From the NCBI RefSeq assembly GCF_022374895.2, contig NZ_CP092423.2, forward strand, positions 5,518,001 to 5,582,000: a stretch of 64,000 nt of DNA, given 5' to 3'. This document shows, one piece after another, positions 1 to 8,611 of the stretch. Below the pieces are notes generated by a model. It saw nothing but the letters and a program-made list of their open reading frames with translations, searched no databases and was not told the origin of the DNA. The translations under genes and the position numbers were made by a program. How positions within the stretch are numbered: the stretch's first letter is position 1; each line of letters starts with the position of its first letter. Source of the DNA: Mycobacterium lentiflavum (GTDB lineage: Bacteria > Actinomycetota > Actinomycetes > Mycobacteriales > Mycobacteriaceae).

Positions 1-1
1 C

Positions 2-661
2 GGCGGCACGCTGATCGCACTGGTCGTCGCACAGATTTTGGCCAAGCGGTTCCACGCGGTTCTGTACTGGCTCACGATCGTGGCCTCGACGACATTCGGC
101 ACCGTGTTGGCCGACTTCGCCGACCGCTCGCTCGGGATCGGGTACGCGGGCGGCTCGCTCCTGCTGTTGTTCCTCCTGTTGGCCACCCTCGGACTCTGGC
201 ATTGGTCGCAGGGGACGGTGTCGGTGAATACCGTGTCGACGCCGAAAGTCGAAGCCTTCTACTGGGCCACCATCACCTTTTCGCAGACCCTGGGCACCGC
301 GCTCGGCGATTGGCTCGCCGACGACGGGGGGCTCGGGTACGAGGGCGGTGCGCTGGTGTTCGGCGTCGCGTTGCTGGTGGTCGCGGGCCTCTATTTCTGG
401 ACGAGCATTTCGCGCGTCACCCTGTTCTGGCTGGCTTTCATCCTGACCCGACCCCTTGGTGCGACCGTCGGCGATTTCCTCGACAAGCCCGTCGATCACG
501 GCGGCCTGAACCTGAGCCGCCCGCTCGCCTCGGCGGTACTCGCGGGCGTCATCATCGTTTTGCTGATCGTGTTGCCGCAACGGCCGGGCCGACATCCCGG
601 CTCCGACTCTGGCTCACGGCAAGACGCCGAGCCGGCGGAATCAGATGCGACGGCGGATTAG
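2..661 (+). CDS. COG4705-type repeat membrane protein, 5' truncated
   Basis: The reading frame is open to the left edge, so the true start lies outside the window; a TTG at 38 is probably internal. About 220 residues are visible. The protein has three copies of a roughly 60-residue unit, each beginning with an aromatic-rich helix (YW or FW) and ending in a Gly-Thr/Ala-x-x-Gly-Asp element (GTVLADF, GTALGDW, GATVGDF), with membrane helices between, then a hydrophilic tail. This pattern fits the uncharacterised COG4705 membrane-anchored family. Its function is unknown. It ends by overlapping the end of the convergent DUF732 gene by four bases. Confidence 0.75.
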   Translation, partial: GGTLIALVVAQILAKRFHAVLYWLTIVASTTFGTVLADFADRSLGIGYAGGSLLLLFLLLATLGLWHWSQGTVSVNTVSTPKVEAFYWATITFSQTLGTALGDWLADDGGLGYEGGALVFGVALLVVAGLYFWTSISRVTLFWLAFILTRPLGATVGDFLDKPVDHGGLNLSRPLASAVLAGVIIVLLIVLPQRPGRHPGSDSGSRQDAEPAESDATAD

Positions 662-975
662 TTCCCGCCGCCACCGGCATCGAGGAGTTCGGGGCAGTAA
701 GCACTCGCTGCAGCGTGGGCGAACCGAGCCGCTTTGGCCATGGTGAAGGCCGGGTTGAGATCCTTGATGTCCCGGACAATGTCAAGCTGCGAAGTCCCCG
801 AGTTAGCCAAGTCGCACACCTTTTGACCCGCCTTGATCGCGCGGTCCGGGCTCTGATAGGTGATCCCTGCGTTGCTCAGCGCGGCGAGAAACGCATCGTC
901 AGCGGGATCGGCGTGAGCGGGTGCGGACAGGCCGACCATCGCGATGACGCTGGCCAGCAGCGGGAGGGCTTTCAT
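658..975 (-). CDS. secreted DUF732 domain protein
   Basis: A 105-residue protein. Residues 1-22 form a signal peptide ending in Ala-His-Ala before Asp-Pro. The mature part is a small helical domain with two cysteines (C54 in KVCDL, C94 in AYCPEL) likely to form a disulfide, the hallmark of mycobacterial DUF732 proteins. I chose the ATG at 975 because the signal peptide starts there; the frame stays open upstream but codes for nothing sensible. It lies 7 bp downstream of a PPE gene on the same strand and may be co-transcribed with it. Function unknown; likely cell envelope or extracellular. Confidence 0.8.
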   Translation of the reverse strand: MKALPLLASVIAMVGLSAPAHADPADDAFLAALSNAGITYQSPDRAIKAGQKVCDLANSGTSQLDIVRDIKDLNPAFTMAKAARFAHAAASAYCPELLDAGGGGN

Positions 976-982
976 CTGTCCC

Positions 983-2161
983 CTAACCCGCGGCCGGTGG
1001 ACGCCCGATGACGCGGGGGCGGAACCCGTAGATCGGATCGGCGAATTCGTCTTCATGCGAACCGGCAAGCGGCAGCCCCGGCATGCCCACTGCCCCAACG
1101 TCTTCCATCACCATCGGGGTGGCGGCGCCAAAGCCGTGGTAGGCCCCGGCCCCGATCCGAGTGGTCGTGGCGACCGTGCTGACCGCTACCCCGGCGCCGG
1201 TCCAACCGGGCGGGGTCGATAGGGCCCCCACCAGGCTGGCCTCCCCGAGGGTCGCCGAGGCTGCCGCGCCGGGCAGGCTCGTCGTCGCCGACACAGGTGC
1301 ACTGGCAAGGCCGGCGGCCAGATCCTGCAGCCCCGACGTGGTTGCGCCTACGGCGCCCAGGCCGTTGATCGTCACCGCCGAATCGATGAATGACGTCGGG
1401 TTCAGAATTCCGTTGGTGGTGAAGGCGTTTGACAGGCCCGAGACGGAGGCGTTGTTCAGGAATGCCCCGATCAGGTTCTGGTTGGAGTTGCTGAAAAGGT
1501 TCATGATGCCGGCAAGGCCCTCGGTGGACGTATTCGAGTTGGGCGAAAGACCAAGCCAATCCCAGATACTGGTCGCAGCCGGTGCCGCCACGGCATTGTC
1601 GACCGCGTCGGCCTGCAGGGCCGCCCCGATCGCGGCGGTGTCCGACTGCGGTGGGCGCAACGGCATCATCTCGCTGGCCGCGCGCGACGCGCTGGTGTAG
1701 CCGATCATTGCCGAGGCATCCTGTGCCCACATCTCGCCGTACTGGGCTTCGGTGGCCGCGATCGCCGACGTGTTTTGGCCGAAGATGTTGCTTGCCAACA
1801 GGTTTGATTGCAATATGCGGTTGGCCGCGACGACCTGCGGGGGCACCGTCGCGGCAAAGGCTGCCTCATATGCGGCGGCCGCCGCGTTGGCCTGCGCGCC
1901 GGCTCGCTCGGCCGCCGCCGCGGTGGTCTGCAGCCACGCGACGTAGGGTTGGACCGACGCAGCCATCTTCGCCGAAGCCGGGCCCAGCCATCCCTCACTA
2001 ACCAGCGAGCTGATGACGGCATCGTAACTATCTGCTGCGGAACGTAATTCGGCAGCCGTCGCATTCCATGCGGCCGCGGCCGCCAGCATTGATCCGGCCC
2101 CGGGGCCAGCGTACATCTTCGCCGAGTTGACTTCCGGCGGTAACGCCCCGAAATTCAGCAT
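983..2161 (-). CDS. PPE family protein (SVP-like)
   Basis: A 392-residue PPE protein. The N-terminus carries the family signature (FGALPPEVNS) and a helical PPE domain to about residue 160, including the EMWAQDASAM segment. A degenerate SVP-type element (LSTPPGW) sits near residue 310, and the protein ends in the Pro/Arg-rich tail GFRPRVIGRPPAAG typical of the PPE C-terminal domain. PPE proteins are normally exported by ESX type VII secretion with a PE partner; no PE gene is adjacent. It lies 21 bp downstream of a second PPE gene on the same strand, so the two probably form a transcription unit with the DUF732 gene. Confidence 0.92.
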   Translation of the reverse strand: MLNFGALPPEVNSAKMYAGPGAGSMLAAAAAWNATAAELRSAADSYDAVISSLVSEGWLGPASAKMAASVQPYVAWLQTTAAAAERAGAQANAAAAAYEAAFAATVPPQVVAANRILQSNLLASNIFGQNTSAIAATEAQYGEMWAQDASAMIGYTSASRAASEMMPLRPPQSDTAAIGAALQADAVDNAVAAPAATSIWDWLGLSPNSNTSTEGLAGIMNLFSNSNQNLIGAFLNNASVSGLSNAFTTNGILNPTSFIDSAVTINGLGAVGATTSGLQDLAAGLASAPVSATTSLPGAAASATLGEASLVGALSTPPGWTGAGVAVSTVATTTRIGAGAYHGFGAATPMVMEDVGAVGMPGLPLAGSHEDEFADPIYGFRPRVIGRPPAAG

Positions 2162-2182
2162 GACAATTTCTCCTGAGGTCTC

Positions 2183-3370
2183 TTAACCGGCGGCCGGCGG
2201 ACGCGGGATAACGACGGGGCGAATCCCGTACCTGGGAATGGAGCGGCGTAACCTGCGGCCGTTGCCGGCCAGCGGTCCTGCGACACCGCCCGGCCCGCCC
2301 GCCGCGGACGACCCGATGTCGCTCAGCCCCGTGACAGGCGCCCCCGCCAGAGCGGGGGTGATGTTGGCGGCGGAGACCCAGCTCTGTGGCACCGACATCG
2401 ACCCGACCAGATGCGCGTTGCCGACCCCTGCCGATGCGCCGGACAAGCCGACTGTGTTGGACGCCAGGGCGGCAGTCCCGGCACCTTCCGCGCCGAAGCC
2501 GAACTCCTCTAGACCCGACATGATGGTGGCACTCGAGCCCAAAGCACCCACACCCACCGCCGATGCCAGGATGGTCTGCGGGTTGAACGGACCGCCGCCA
2601 AGCGAACCGGTGACGACCGAGTTGCTGAAAAAGGTGCTTCCCAAAAAGCTGCCCAGCGCGCTGTTGTGCGACCCGTCCAACAGCCCCGTCAGGTAGTCGG
2701 TGACAGATCCTTGGGGTGCCGCGGCAACAGCATTCGCGTCATCTGCTGTGAAGCTAGGCGTCGACGCCAATGACTGCGCATTCCCGGCCGGCGTGTTGAC
2801 CGCTTGGGTGACGGCCTCATTTTGTCTGGCCGGTGCGTCGGGAGCGGTGTTCGTCCGCGGCGATGTGAACGGCGTCAGCTGTGCCGCGGCGTTCGACGCC
2901 ATGGCGTAGCCATTCATCGCCGCGGCATCCTGGGCCCACATTTCGGCGTACTGGGCTTCGGTGGCCGCGATCGCCGGAGTGTTCTGCCCGAACACGTTGG
3001 TAGCCAACAGGTTTGCCAGCATCGTGCGGTTGGCCGCCACGACCGGCGGGGGCACGGTCATCGCGAACGCGGCCTCGAACGCGGCCGCCGCCGCGTTGGC
3101 GTGCATGCCGGTCTGCTCGGCCTGCGCGGCCGTATTGTTGAGCCAAGCTATATAGGGTGCGACCGCGGCGAACATCGACGACGATGACGGACCGTACCAG
3201 CCCACGCTGATCAGGTCCCCGATCACCGAACCGTAAGCTGTTGCTGCCAGCCGTATTTCGGCCGCCAGCGCGTACCAGGTGGTGGCAGCTGCCAGCAATG
3301 GCCCCGATCCGGGGCCGGTATACATTCTGGTCGAATTGACTTCCGGTGGTAACGCCGCAAAATCCAGCAA
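2183..3370 (-). CDS. PPE family protein (SVP)
   Basis: A 395-residue PPE protein with FAALPPEVNS at the N-terminus, the EMWAQDAAAM motif near residue 145, an SVP element (MSVPQSW) near residue 330 and the same C-terminal tail type as its downstream neighbour (RYGIRPVVIPRPPAAG). The two tandem copies are clearly paralogous and probably arose by duplication. The start codon is TTG, chosen because the family N-terminus begins there and a G-rich Shine-Dalgarno sequence (GAGGGGG) lies about six bases upstream. No PE partner is adjacent. Likely an ESX-exported surface or secreted protein. Confidence 0.92.
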   Translation of the reverse strand: MLDFAALPPEVNSTRMYTGPGSGPLLAAATTWYALAAEIRLAATAYGSVIGDLISVGWYGPSSSSMFAAVAPYIAWLNNTAAQAEQTGMHANAAAAAFEAAFAMTVPPPVVAANRTMLANLLATNVFGQNTPAIAATEAQYAEMWAQDAAAMNGYAMASNAAAQLTPFTSPRTNTAPDAPARQNEAVTQAVNTPAGNAQSLASTPSFTADDANAVAAAPQGSVTDYLTGLLDGSHNSALGSFLGSTFFSNSVVTGSLGGGPFNPQTILASAVGVGALGSSATIMSGLEEFGFGAEGAGTAALASNTVGLSGASAGVGNAHLVGSMSVPQSWVSAANITPALAGAPVTGLSDIGSSAAGGPGGVAGPLAGNGRRLRRSIPRYGIRPVVIPRPPAAG

Positions 3371-3771
3371 GGTTTGCCCCCTCGGCGTGAATATCGGTTT
3401 GTGTTCGTGCCGGGTGCCGTGCGGATCGTCGCAAATCGATCCGGCCCCGCGGCGAGCGAAAATCGTTGTCGATGAGCAGCACTGCCCGGTGTTGCTTCCA
3501 GCGCCCGAGGCTACAGATTCGTTGCTGAGTCATCGCTGAGGAATCATTGGAATATGGCCTGCACCAGCTATTAATTCTGGCCGGAGCGTCTCCCGCCGTC
3601 CGTGCTGCGACTTTTCGCGACATTTGCCCTGAGCGCAGCGCGACCGTCCCGGCCTCCATCGGTCCGGCTAACAGCGGGGCTAAACCATCGGCTCGCTCAC
3701 CCGCGGCCGCACGGCCGCGTCGACAATCGTCGGCTCGCCGGGGTGGACACCCCGCACTAAACTTGGCGCGC
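3371..3771. other. divergent intergenic region
   Basis: About 400 bp between the PPE pair on the minus strand and the hypothetical membrane protein on the plus strand. It must carry promoters for both directions. An open frame runs through it into the plus-strand gene, but its composition (Arg/Ala/Pro-rich) looks non-coding. No clear promoter boxes, RNA gene or repeat were recognised. Confidence 0.5.
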
Positions 3772-4338
3772 ATGGCATTAGTCAGGCCGAGTTCCACGCT
3801 GCACGAGACGAGTCGGCGCGGGACTTCGCCGCCCGGCTCTGGGTCGAACGCCGAATTTCCCTATCACCCAACTCTTTTAGAAGTCGCCCAACGGCAGCAG
3901 GAGCTCGATGTCTGGGAGGCGCTGCAGGTTGGCGGCTACCGATTCGCCAAACCGGGCACGATCATCAGCTTGCTGGTCTCCGCCGTGATGCTGTTTCTCG
4001 CGCTCACGCCGATCCCGCCGAATTGGCCATGGAACATCCCGCTGGTCATCGTGGCGATCTTCGGTGCCGTGAGCATGGTGGTCTGTGGCCTCTTGTGGTT
4101 CGACACTCCGAAAGCCGCCCCCCGCCCGGAGCGCCTGGCGATCGTGCCGTTCTCGCGGGCGGAGAACCTGCACCTGATGAGCGCGCAACCCGTCGAGCCG
4201 TACCTCGCGACCTGCGCCTGTCCCGGCTGCGGCGACGAATGCACTCATCTGGTTCGGCAGCCGGTCGAGGGTGAGCCGGAATGGTCGACGGTCGTTCGGC
4301 AGTGCCGTGACTGCGGGCGCGAGTGGGCGCAGAGTTAG
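3772..4338 (+). CDS. hypothetical membrane protein with C-terminal Cys-rich (zinc ribbon-like) tail
   Basis: A 188-residue protein I cannot assign to a named family. A polar N-terminal segment (1-60) is followed by two membrane helices at about 61-80 and 90-109. The soluble C-terminus holds Cys148, Cys150, Cys153, Cys157 (CACPGCGDEC) and Cys178/Cys181 (CRDCG), a spacing that suggests a zinc ribbon. ATG 3772 was chosen over an earlier in-frame ATG at 3547 because the extra 75 residues have low-complexity, non-coding character. Transcribed away from the PPE pair. Function unknown; metal binding is inferred from the cysteine pattern only. Confidence 0.7.
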   Translation: MALVRPSSTLHETSRRGTSPPGSGSNAEFPYHPTLLEVAQRQQELDVWEALQVGGYRFAKPGTIISLLVSAVMLFLALTPIPPNWPWNIPLVIVAIFGAVSMVVCGLLWFDTPKAAPRPERLAIVPFSRAENLHLMSAQPVEPYLATCACPGCGDECTHLVRQPVEGEPEWSTVVRQCRDCGREWAQS

Positions 4339-4412
4339 ATTACGCGCCGTATCCGCTCGAAAAGATAACGCACAGAATGCATTTCACACCGTCGGCGACT
4401 CAGCGACGGCTA

Positions 4413-4793
4413 CTACGCGCAACGTTCGGGTTCAGCCTCGCACAGCGGCGTCGCACCGCGGAAACGGTAGCGGTGTGCCGACACCCAGCGGTAGATGACG
4501 TTTTGCACGCCTGCCACGCCGGGGATCCGATAGATCCACAGCGGGATGCGGGTGCCCAGCGCCACCGACAGGGCTGCGTTCATTGCGTGCGCCCCGCCCA
4601 AGATCACCCCGGAAGAGTCCACCCACCAGGCGGATTGGAGCATTCGGTCGTCGGTGACGCCGAGTCGCTCGGCCATCCCGGGTGTCTGCATCGGTTCGAC
4701 GCGCAGCATGCCCGTGCGATCCCACCGAACCAACGCGTTGACCGCCCGAGTGCATACCCCGCACCTGCCATCGAAGACTAGAACGCCGTGCAT
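4413..4793 (-). CDS. DCC family thiol-disulfide oxidoreductase (DUF393)
   Basis: A 126-residue protein with the family N-terminal signature FDGRCGVC: Asp8 and the redox pair Cys11/Cys14 in a thioredoxin-like beta-strand/helix start. The later segment LWIYRIPGV...YRWVSAHRYRFRG is also typical of the DCC/YuxK family. These proteins are predicted thiol-disulfide oxidoreductases; substrates are unknown. It lies 24 bp downstream of the DUF4193 gene on the same strand and is probably co-transcribed with it. The length is normal for the family. Confidence 0.82.
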   Translation of the reverse strand: MHGVLVFDGRCGVCTRAVNALVRWDRTGMLRVEPMQTPGMAERLGVTDDRMLQSAWWVDSSGVILGGAHAMNAALSVALGTRIPLWIYRIPGVAGVQNVIYRWVSAHRYRFRGATPLCEAEPERCA

Positions 4794-4817
4794 CCTTCGA
4801 TTGTAATGCCCAACGCA

Positions 4818-5117
4818 CTAGGCACAGTCGGTGCAAACGGGACGCCCCGAGCTGGTCAGGACCATCCGGTGTCGGTGCTGGACCAGGAAGCAACTGGTGC
4901 AGGTGAATTCGTCGGACCGCTGCGGGATCACCGTGACGGCCAACTCCTCGCCGGACAAATCAGCTCCGGGCAGCTCGAAGAAATGCACATCGTTGGGGTC
5001 CTCGTCGACAACGGCCGTGGCCGATCCCGACAAGCTCGGATCCAGTTGGCGTAGCTCGGGTTCCTGGCTGTCGGCGTCGGTCACGCGACGTGCGTCGTAA
5101 TCGCTTGCTGTCTTCAT
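4818..5117 (-). CDS. DUF4193 domain protein with zinc ribbon
   Basis: A 99-residue protein starting MKTASDYDARR, matching the actinobacterial DUF4193 family. The acidic centre (VDEDPNDVHFFELPGADLSG) is followed by two Cys-x2-Cys pairs (CTSC and CTDC, the latter at the very C-terminus) that form a zinc ribbon-like knuckle. ATG 5117 was chosen because the family begins there; the 30 codons upstream are unrelated. Family members are abundant in actinobacteria but of unknown function; a nucleic-acid or protein-binding role is often assumed from the zinc knuckle. Confidence 0.85.
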   Translation of the reverse strand: MKTASDYDARRVTDADSQEPELRQLDPSLSGSATAVVDEDPNDVHFFELPGADLSGEELAVTVIPQRSDEFTCTSCFLVQHRHRMVLTSSGRPVCTDCA

Positions 5118-5529
5118 GGGCAGACCTTTCATGCAGGGTGGCGGGATGACGCACGTCCGATGTACTCCCCCATGGCACAACCGGTACCCCGTTCTGCGGC
5201 GCCCCACACTGTGTCAAACATAAGAAAATTGCCTGATCGACCATTCGGCGTGTGCAGCCCACCGCAACGGCGATCGCGACCAGGCCGGGGACGTTGGTGG
5301 CGTGTTTGAGAGTTTCGCCAGCATGCTGGCGCGTGTGATCAACCGGGTAGTCCATCCCAAGTCCTCATGAATCGTGTTGCGAATTAACACTATCCACGTC
5401 GAGCGGATGCATGTGGTTCGATCTCGGCGCAAAATGCGCCCCGCCTACCAACGCCGTTGTGACCCACCCGCGAGCCCGGAGCGGCTAAACGGCCGTGTCA
5501 GGCGACCGCCAGGCGGGTATGCCGCAGCG
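5118..5529. other. divergent intergenic region
   Basis: About 410 bp between the DUF4193 gene (minus) and the HAD hydrolase (plus). It should contain two divergent promoters. It holds AT-richer stretches around 5215-5240 and 5370-5400 that could be promoter cores, but no box spacing is convincing. No RNA gene or repeat recognised. Confidence 0.45.
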
Positions 5530-6204
5530 ATGAATGCTCCCGCTGTCCTGTTCGATGTGGACGGAACCCTGGTCGATTCCAACTATCTGCACGTCTACGC
5601 CTGGCAACGCGCCTTCGACTCCGAAGACGTAGCGGTCGCGGCATGGAAGATCCACCGATGCATCGGCATGGACGGCTCGAAGTTGGTGCACGCCCTGTCC
5701 GACGACGCCCCGGCGGACATCCAAGAACGGCTCAGCGACGCACACAGCCGGTACTACCGGCAGGTATCCGGACTGCTCACACCACTGCCTGGCGCGCGGG
5801 AGTTGCTGCACCGCGTCGCCGATCTGGGCCTTCAGGTAGTACTGGCCAGCTCGGCGCCCGAGGACGAACTCGAGACGCTGCGCAAGGTGCTCGACTGCGA
5901 CGACGTGATCTCAGCGTCGACGTCGTCCCGCGACGTGGATACCGCCAAACCCGAGCCGGGCATCGTGCAAGTGGCGCTGGACCGGGCCGGGGTGACTTCC
6001 GAGCAGGCGGTGTTCGTCGGCGACGCCGTCTGGGATGCCCACGCCGCCAAGGCAGCTGGAGTGCCGTGCATCGGCGTGCGAAGCGGCGGCATCTCCGATG
6101 CCGAACTGCGGGCGGCCGACGCATCACCGATCTTCGACGACCCGCAGAACCTGCTCGATCACTTGGACTCCACCCGCGTCGCGGCGCTCGCGCACAGCCG
6201 CTGA
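5530..6204 (+). CDS. HAD-superfamily hydrolase (phosphatase, Gph/CbbY-like)
   Basis: A 224-residue haloacid-dehalogenase phosphatase. Motif I is FDVDGTLVDS, with nucleophile Asp9 and acid/base Asp11; a helical cap follows (about 18-85); motif II is LASSA; the motif III lysine lies in DTAKPEPG; motif IV is FVGDAVWD. The closest functional types are phosphoglycolate or beta-phosphoglucomutase-like enzymes, but the substrate cannot be read from sequence. ATG 5530 places motif I at the N-terminus as usual; an open frame extends upstream without family resemblance. It converges with the DUF6328 gene and touches it end to end. Confidence 0.85.
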   Translation: MNAPAVLFDVDGTLVDSNYLHVYAWQRAFDSEDVAVAAWKIHRCIGMDGSKLVHALSDDAPADIQERLSDAHSRYYRQVSGLLTPLPGARELLHRVADLGLQVVLASSAPEDELETLRKVLDCDDVISASTSSRDVDTAKPEPGIVQVALDRAGVTSEQAVFVGDAVWDAHAAKAAGVPCIGVRSGGISDAELRAADASPIFDDPQNLLDHLDSTRVAALAHSR

Positions 6205-6717
6205 CTACATACCGCGGGTACGCAGCGAAAGCGGTAGCACCCACCAAAAGATGGTGAACAGCGCGAGTGCACACGCTCCCGCGATCATTCCCGCGGTGGT
6301 TCCGGCCACGGCGACAAAGACGATGACCGTTACCCCGGTCAGCGCCAATCCGAGCAGCGCCAGCCCAGCGAAGGCGCACCGGTGCGCGGCCGACACCAGC
6401 ACCTGCAAGCGATGCCGCCGGAACAACAGCCGATGTATGCCGACCGGGGCGATCAGCAGCACCGTTGCCCCCACCGAACATCCCACGGTCACCAAGTAGG
6501 CGATCCGCATCTGTTGATCGAGAACGTCGAATCGCTGCTGGAACGGGAGTGTCAGGAGGAACCCGGTAAGCAGCTGCACGCCGGTCTGCACCACCCGCAG
6601 TTCCTGCAACAGGCTGTTCCAGTTACGGTCCAGCCGCGCGGTTTCGCTCTCACCGCGCTTATTGCGGTCCCACCGCTGGTCGTCTTCCGGGTGGTCGACA
6701 TCCATGTCGGTGATCAT
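6205..6717 (-). CDS. DUF6328 four-helix membrane protein
   Basis: A 170-residue protein with a charged N-terminus (1-35), a QTGVQLLTGFLLTLPF segment characteristic of DUF6328, and four predicted membrane helices (about 46-66, 72-92, 112-134 and 140-162). The HRLLFRRH segment between helices 2 and 3 is basic. A second in-frame ATG at 6705 (MDVDHPEDD) is a possible alternative start. Its function is unknown. It lies 72 bp downstream of rsfB on the same strand and could be read from the rsfB transcript. Confidence 0.78.
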   Translation of the reverse strand: MITDMDVDHPEDDQRWDRNKRGESETARLDRNWNSLLQELRVVQTGVQLLTGFLLTLPFQQRFDVLDQQMRIAYLVTVGCSVGATVLLIAPVGIHRLLFRRHRLQVLVSAAHRCAFAGLALLGLALTGVTVIVFVAVAGTTAGMIAGACALALFTIFWWVLPLSLRTRGM

Positions 6718-6789
6718 CGCACCGACTGCAACCCAGGTGCGGGACCCCGCGGCCGAGGAAACCCCAGGCGCGGGTACCAGCAGCGAAAG

Positions 6790-7158
6790 TCAGTGGTTGA
6801 GTTTGCCGTCTCGCACGGCGGTCAACGCGTCGTCGAGCGTCGGATAAAGCGGGAAAGTCTTGTCCAGACCGGTCAGGTGGATCGGGCGTCGGGTCGCCGG
6901 ACCCCGCGCGACCACCCCGAACTCCGCCGACTTGCCGAGTTTCTCGTAGGTCGCCGCAAGGATCTTCAGCCCGACCGAGCCGAGAAACTCCACCGCGGAC
7001 AGGTCGATAACCAGCGCGGACGGCCCTTCAGCAACAACTGCACCGATTGCTTGCTCCAGGGCCGGAGCGGTGACCAAGTCGATTTCACCGCTGACACTGA
7101 CCACGGACACCCCATCGTGGTCCGCAACCAACGTGGTAATCGAATCAGGAGCTGACAA
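6790..7158 (-). CDS. rsfB: anti-anti-sigma factor RsfB (STAS domain)
   Basis: A 122-residue single STAS-domain protein, the same length as M. tuberculosis RsfB (Rv3687c) and very similar to it as I remember that sequence. The phosphorylatable serine of the RsbV-type loop is Ser61 (FLGSVGLK). In M. tuberculosis, unphosphorylated RsfB binds the anti-sigma factor UsfX/RsbW and releases SigF; phosphorylation at this serine blocks that. Here it is transcribed away from a complete stressosome operon whose last protein contains a PP2C phosphatase, making RsfB the obvious candidate substrate. No sigF or usfX lies in the window. Confidence 0.88.
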   Translation of the reverse strand: MSAPDSITTLVADHDGVSVVSVSGEIDLVTAPALEQAIGAVVAEGPSALVIDLSAVEFLGSVGLKILAATYEKLGKSAEFGVVARGPATRRPIHLTGLDKTFPLYPTLDDALTAVRDGKLNH

Positions 7159-7317
7159 TGGCGATCCTTCGTCCGGGCCTTAAGTGTGGTGCAAGCCTAA
7201 CCTGCCGTGCGAACTGCGAGAAGAAGAAGACCTCAACACCTGCCCCGCGTCAAACCAGGCTAGTCTCCCCATAGAACCTGCGCACTGCGGAGCGCGACGC
7301 GGCACACGGGAGGCCAG

Positions 7318-8199
7318 ATGTCAGATTCCAGCAGCACCGGCACCACCGCAAGTGTCTCCAGCGAAGGTCTGCTTCCCCAGCTTGTGCAACACCTGCGGCA
7401 AAATCGCACGGTTCTCCGCGAGGAGTGGGCCCGACGAATCACCGAGGCCGAACTGCTGACCGCGATGACGCCGGAGGAGCTCTTCTCCGAGGCGACCGCC
7501 GTCTACGACAACTACGTCGAGGTGCTCGAAACCGGCAGCGTCGAGGCGCTGCAGGCCTACGCCCGCGACCTGTCCGAGCGCATCATCCCCCGAGGGGTGG
7601 AAACCGACGAGGTTCTCGGCATCGTGCTGCTGCTGCGAGACGTGCTGGCGCGCTCGCTGTTCGAGAAGTATCAGACCGAGTTCGAGATGCTCAACCGGGT
7701 GCTGGACGCCTACGAACCGGCCGCCAACCGTATCGCCAACACCGTCGGTGTGTCCTTCGTGCAGGAGCGCGAGCGCATCATCCGCCAGCAGCAGGAGGCG
7801 ATCCGCGAGCTGTCCACGCCGGTGCTGCAGGTGCGCGAACAGTTGCTGATTCTGCCGATCATCGGTGTCCTGGACAGCCAGCGGGCCCGCCAGGTTACCG
7901 AGCAGCTGCTGAGAGCCATCCGCGCCAACCGCGCGAAAGTCGTCGTCATCGACATCACCGGTGTGCCGACCATCGACTCCACCGTGGCCAACCACCTGGT
8001 GCAGACGGTGGATGCGTCCGGCCTGATGGGCGCCAGCGTGATCATCACCGGTCTGTCCTCGGAGATCGCCCTGACGCTGGTGACGATCGGCCTGGATCTG
8101 TCCAAGATGAATGCCGTCGGTGACCTGCAGGGTGGTATCGAGGAGGCCGAGCGCCTGCTCGGCTACGAAGTCACACGCACCGGCGAGCTGACCGGGTGA
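7318..8199 (+). CDS. rsbR: RsbR-type stressosome scaffold/sensor protein
   Basis: A 293-residue RsbR paralogue. Residues 17-145 form an all-helical N-terminal sensor module of the RsbRD-like type, followed by a linker helix (145-165) and a C-terminal STAS domain (about 166-282). The STAS core segments IDITGVPTIDST and VIITG hold threonines corresponding to the sites phosphorylated by RsbT in Bacillus RsbR. RsbR and RsbS co-assemble into the stressosome, which holds RsbT until stress. A strong Shine-Dalgarno (GGGAGG) sits five bases before the ATG. It is the first gene of a five-gene operon transcribed divergently from rsfB. The stimulus cannot be read from sequence. Confidence 0.88.
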   Translation: MSDSSSTGTTASVSSEGLLPQLVQHLRQNRTVLREEWARRITEAELLTAMTPEELFSEATAVYDNYVEVLETGSVEALQAYARDLSERIIPRGVETDEVLGIVLLLRDVLARSLFEKYQTEFEMLNRVLDAYEPAANRIANTVGVSFVQERERIIRQQQEAIRELSTPVLQVREQLLILPIIGVLDSQRARQVTEQLLRAIRANRAKVVVIDITGVPTIDSTVANHLVQTVDASGLMGASVIITGLSSEIALTLVTIGLDLSKMNAVGDLQGGIEEAERLLGYEVTRTGELTG

Positions 8200-8221
8200 G
8201 CACGACCGACACGGGCCCCGT

Positions 8222-8611
8222 ATGCCAGTACCCATCCTGAAACAAGGCTCGATCCTGATCGCCTCGGTGCAGGCCGCACTCACCGATTCCGATGCGGAAC
8301 GACTGCGGTACGACCTGATGGAGCGGGTCAGCCAATTCCGCGCGCAGGGCATCATCGTCGACGTCACCGCGATCGACGTGATGGACTCGTTTGCGGCCCG
8401 CTCGTTGCGGACAATCGCACACATGACTCGGCTGCGCGGCGCCGACACCGTGATCGTGGGTCTGCAGCCAGAAGTCGCGTTTGCCATGGTTCAACTGGGT
8501 CTGGCGTTCGACGACATGAACACCGCACTGGATCTCGAAGAGGGCCTTTCCCTGCTGAATCGCCAACGGGGAGTGGGGAAATCGACGATCGGGCGCGATG
8601 GTGGCGGCTGA
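8222..8611 (+). CDS. rsbS: RsbS-type STAS antagonist protein
   Basis: A 129-residue single STAS protein. The segment DVMDSFAARSL places Ser56 at the position of the RsbT-phosphorylated serine of Bacillus RsbS. It lies 22 bp after rsbR and overlaps rsbT by 14 bp, the expected R-S-T order. RsbS forms the stressosome core with RsbR and is the direct binding partner of RsbT. The C-terminal 15 residues after the STAS fold are polar and may be disordered. Confidence 0.88.
   Translation: MPVPILKQGSILIASVQAALTDSDAERLRYDLMERVSQFRAQGIIVDVTAIDVMDSFAARSLRTIAHMTRLRGADTVIVGLQPEVAFAMVQLGLAFDDMNTALDLEEGLSLLNRQRGVGKSTIGRDGGG

Noticed and set aside
7321..8487. Long minus-strand open frame (388 codons) opposite rsbR and rsbS
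   Set aside because: Antisense shadow of GC-rich coding DNA; its His/Gln-rich translation has no family resemblance, while the plus-strand genes have clear STAS domains.
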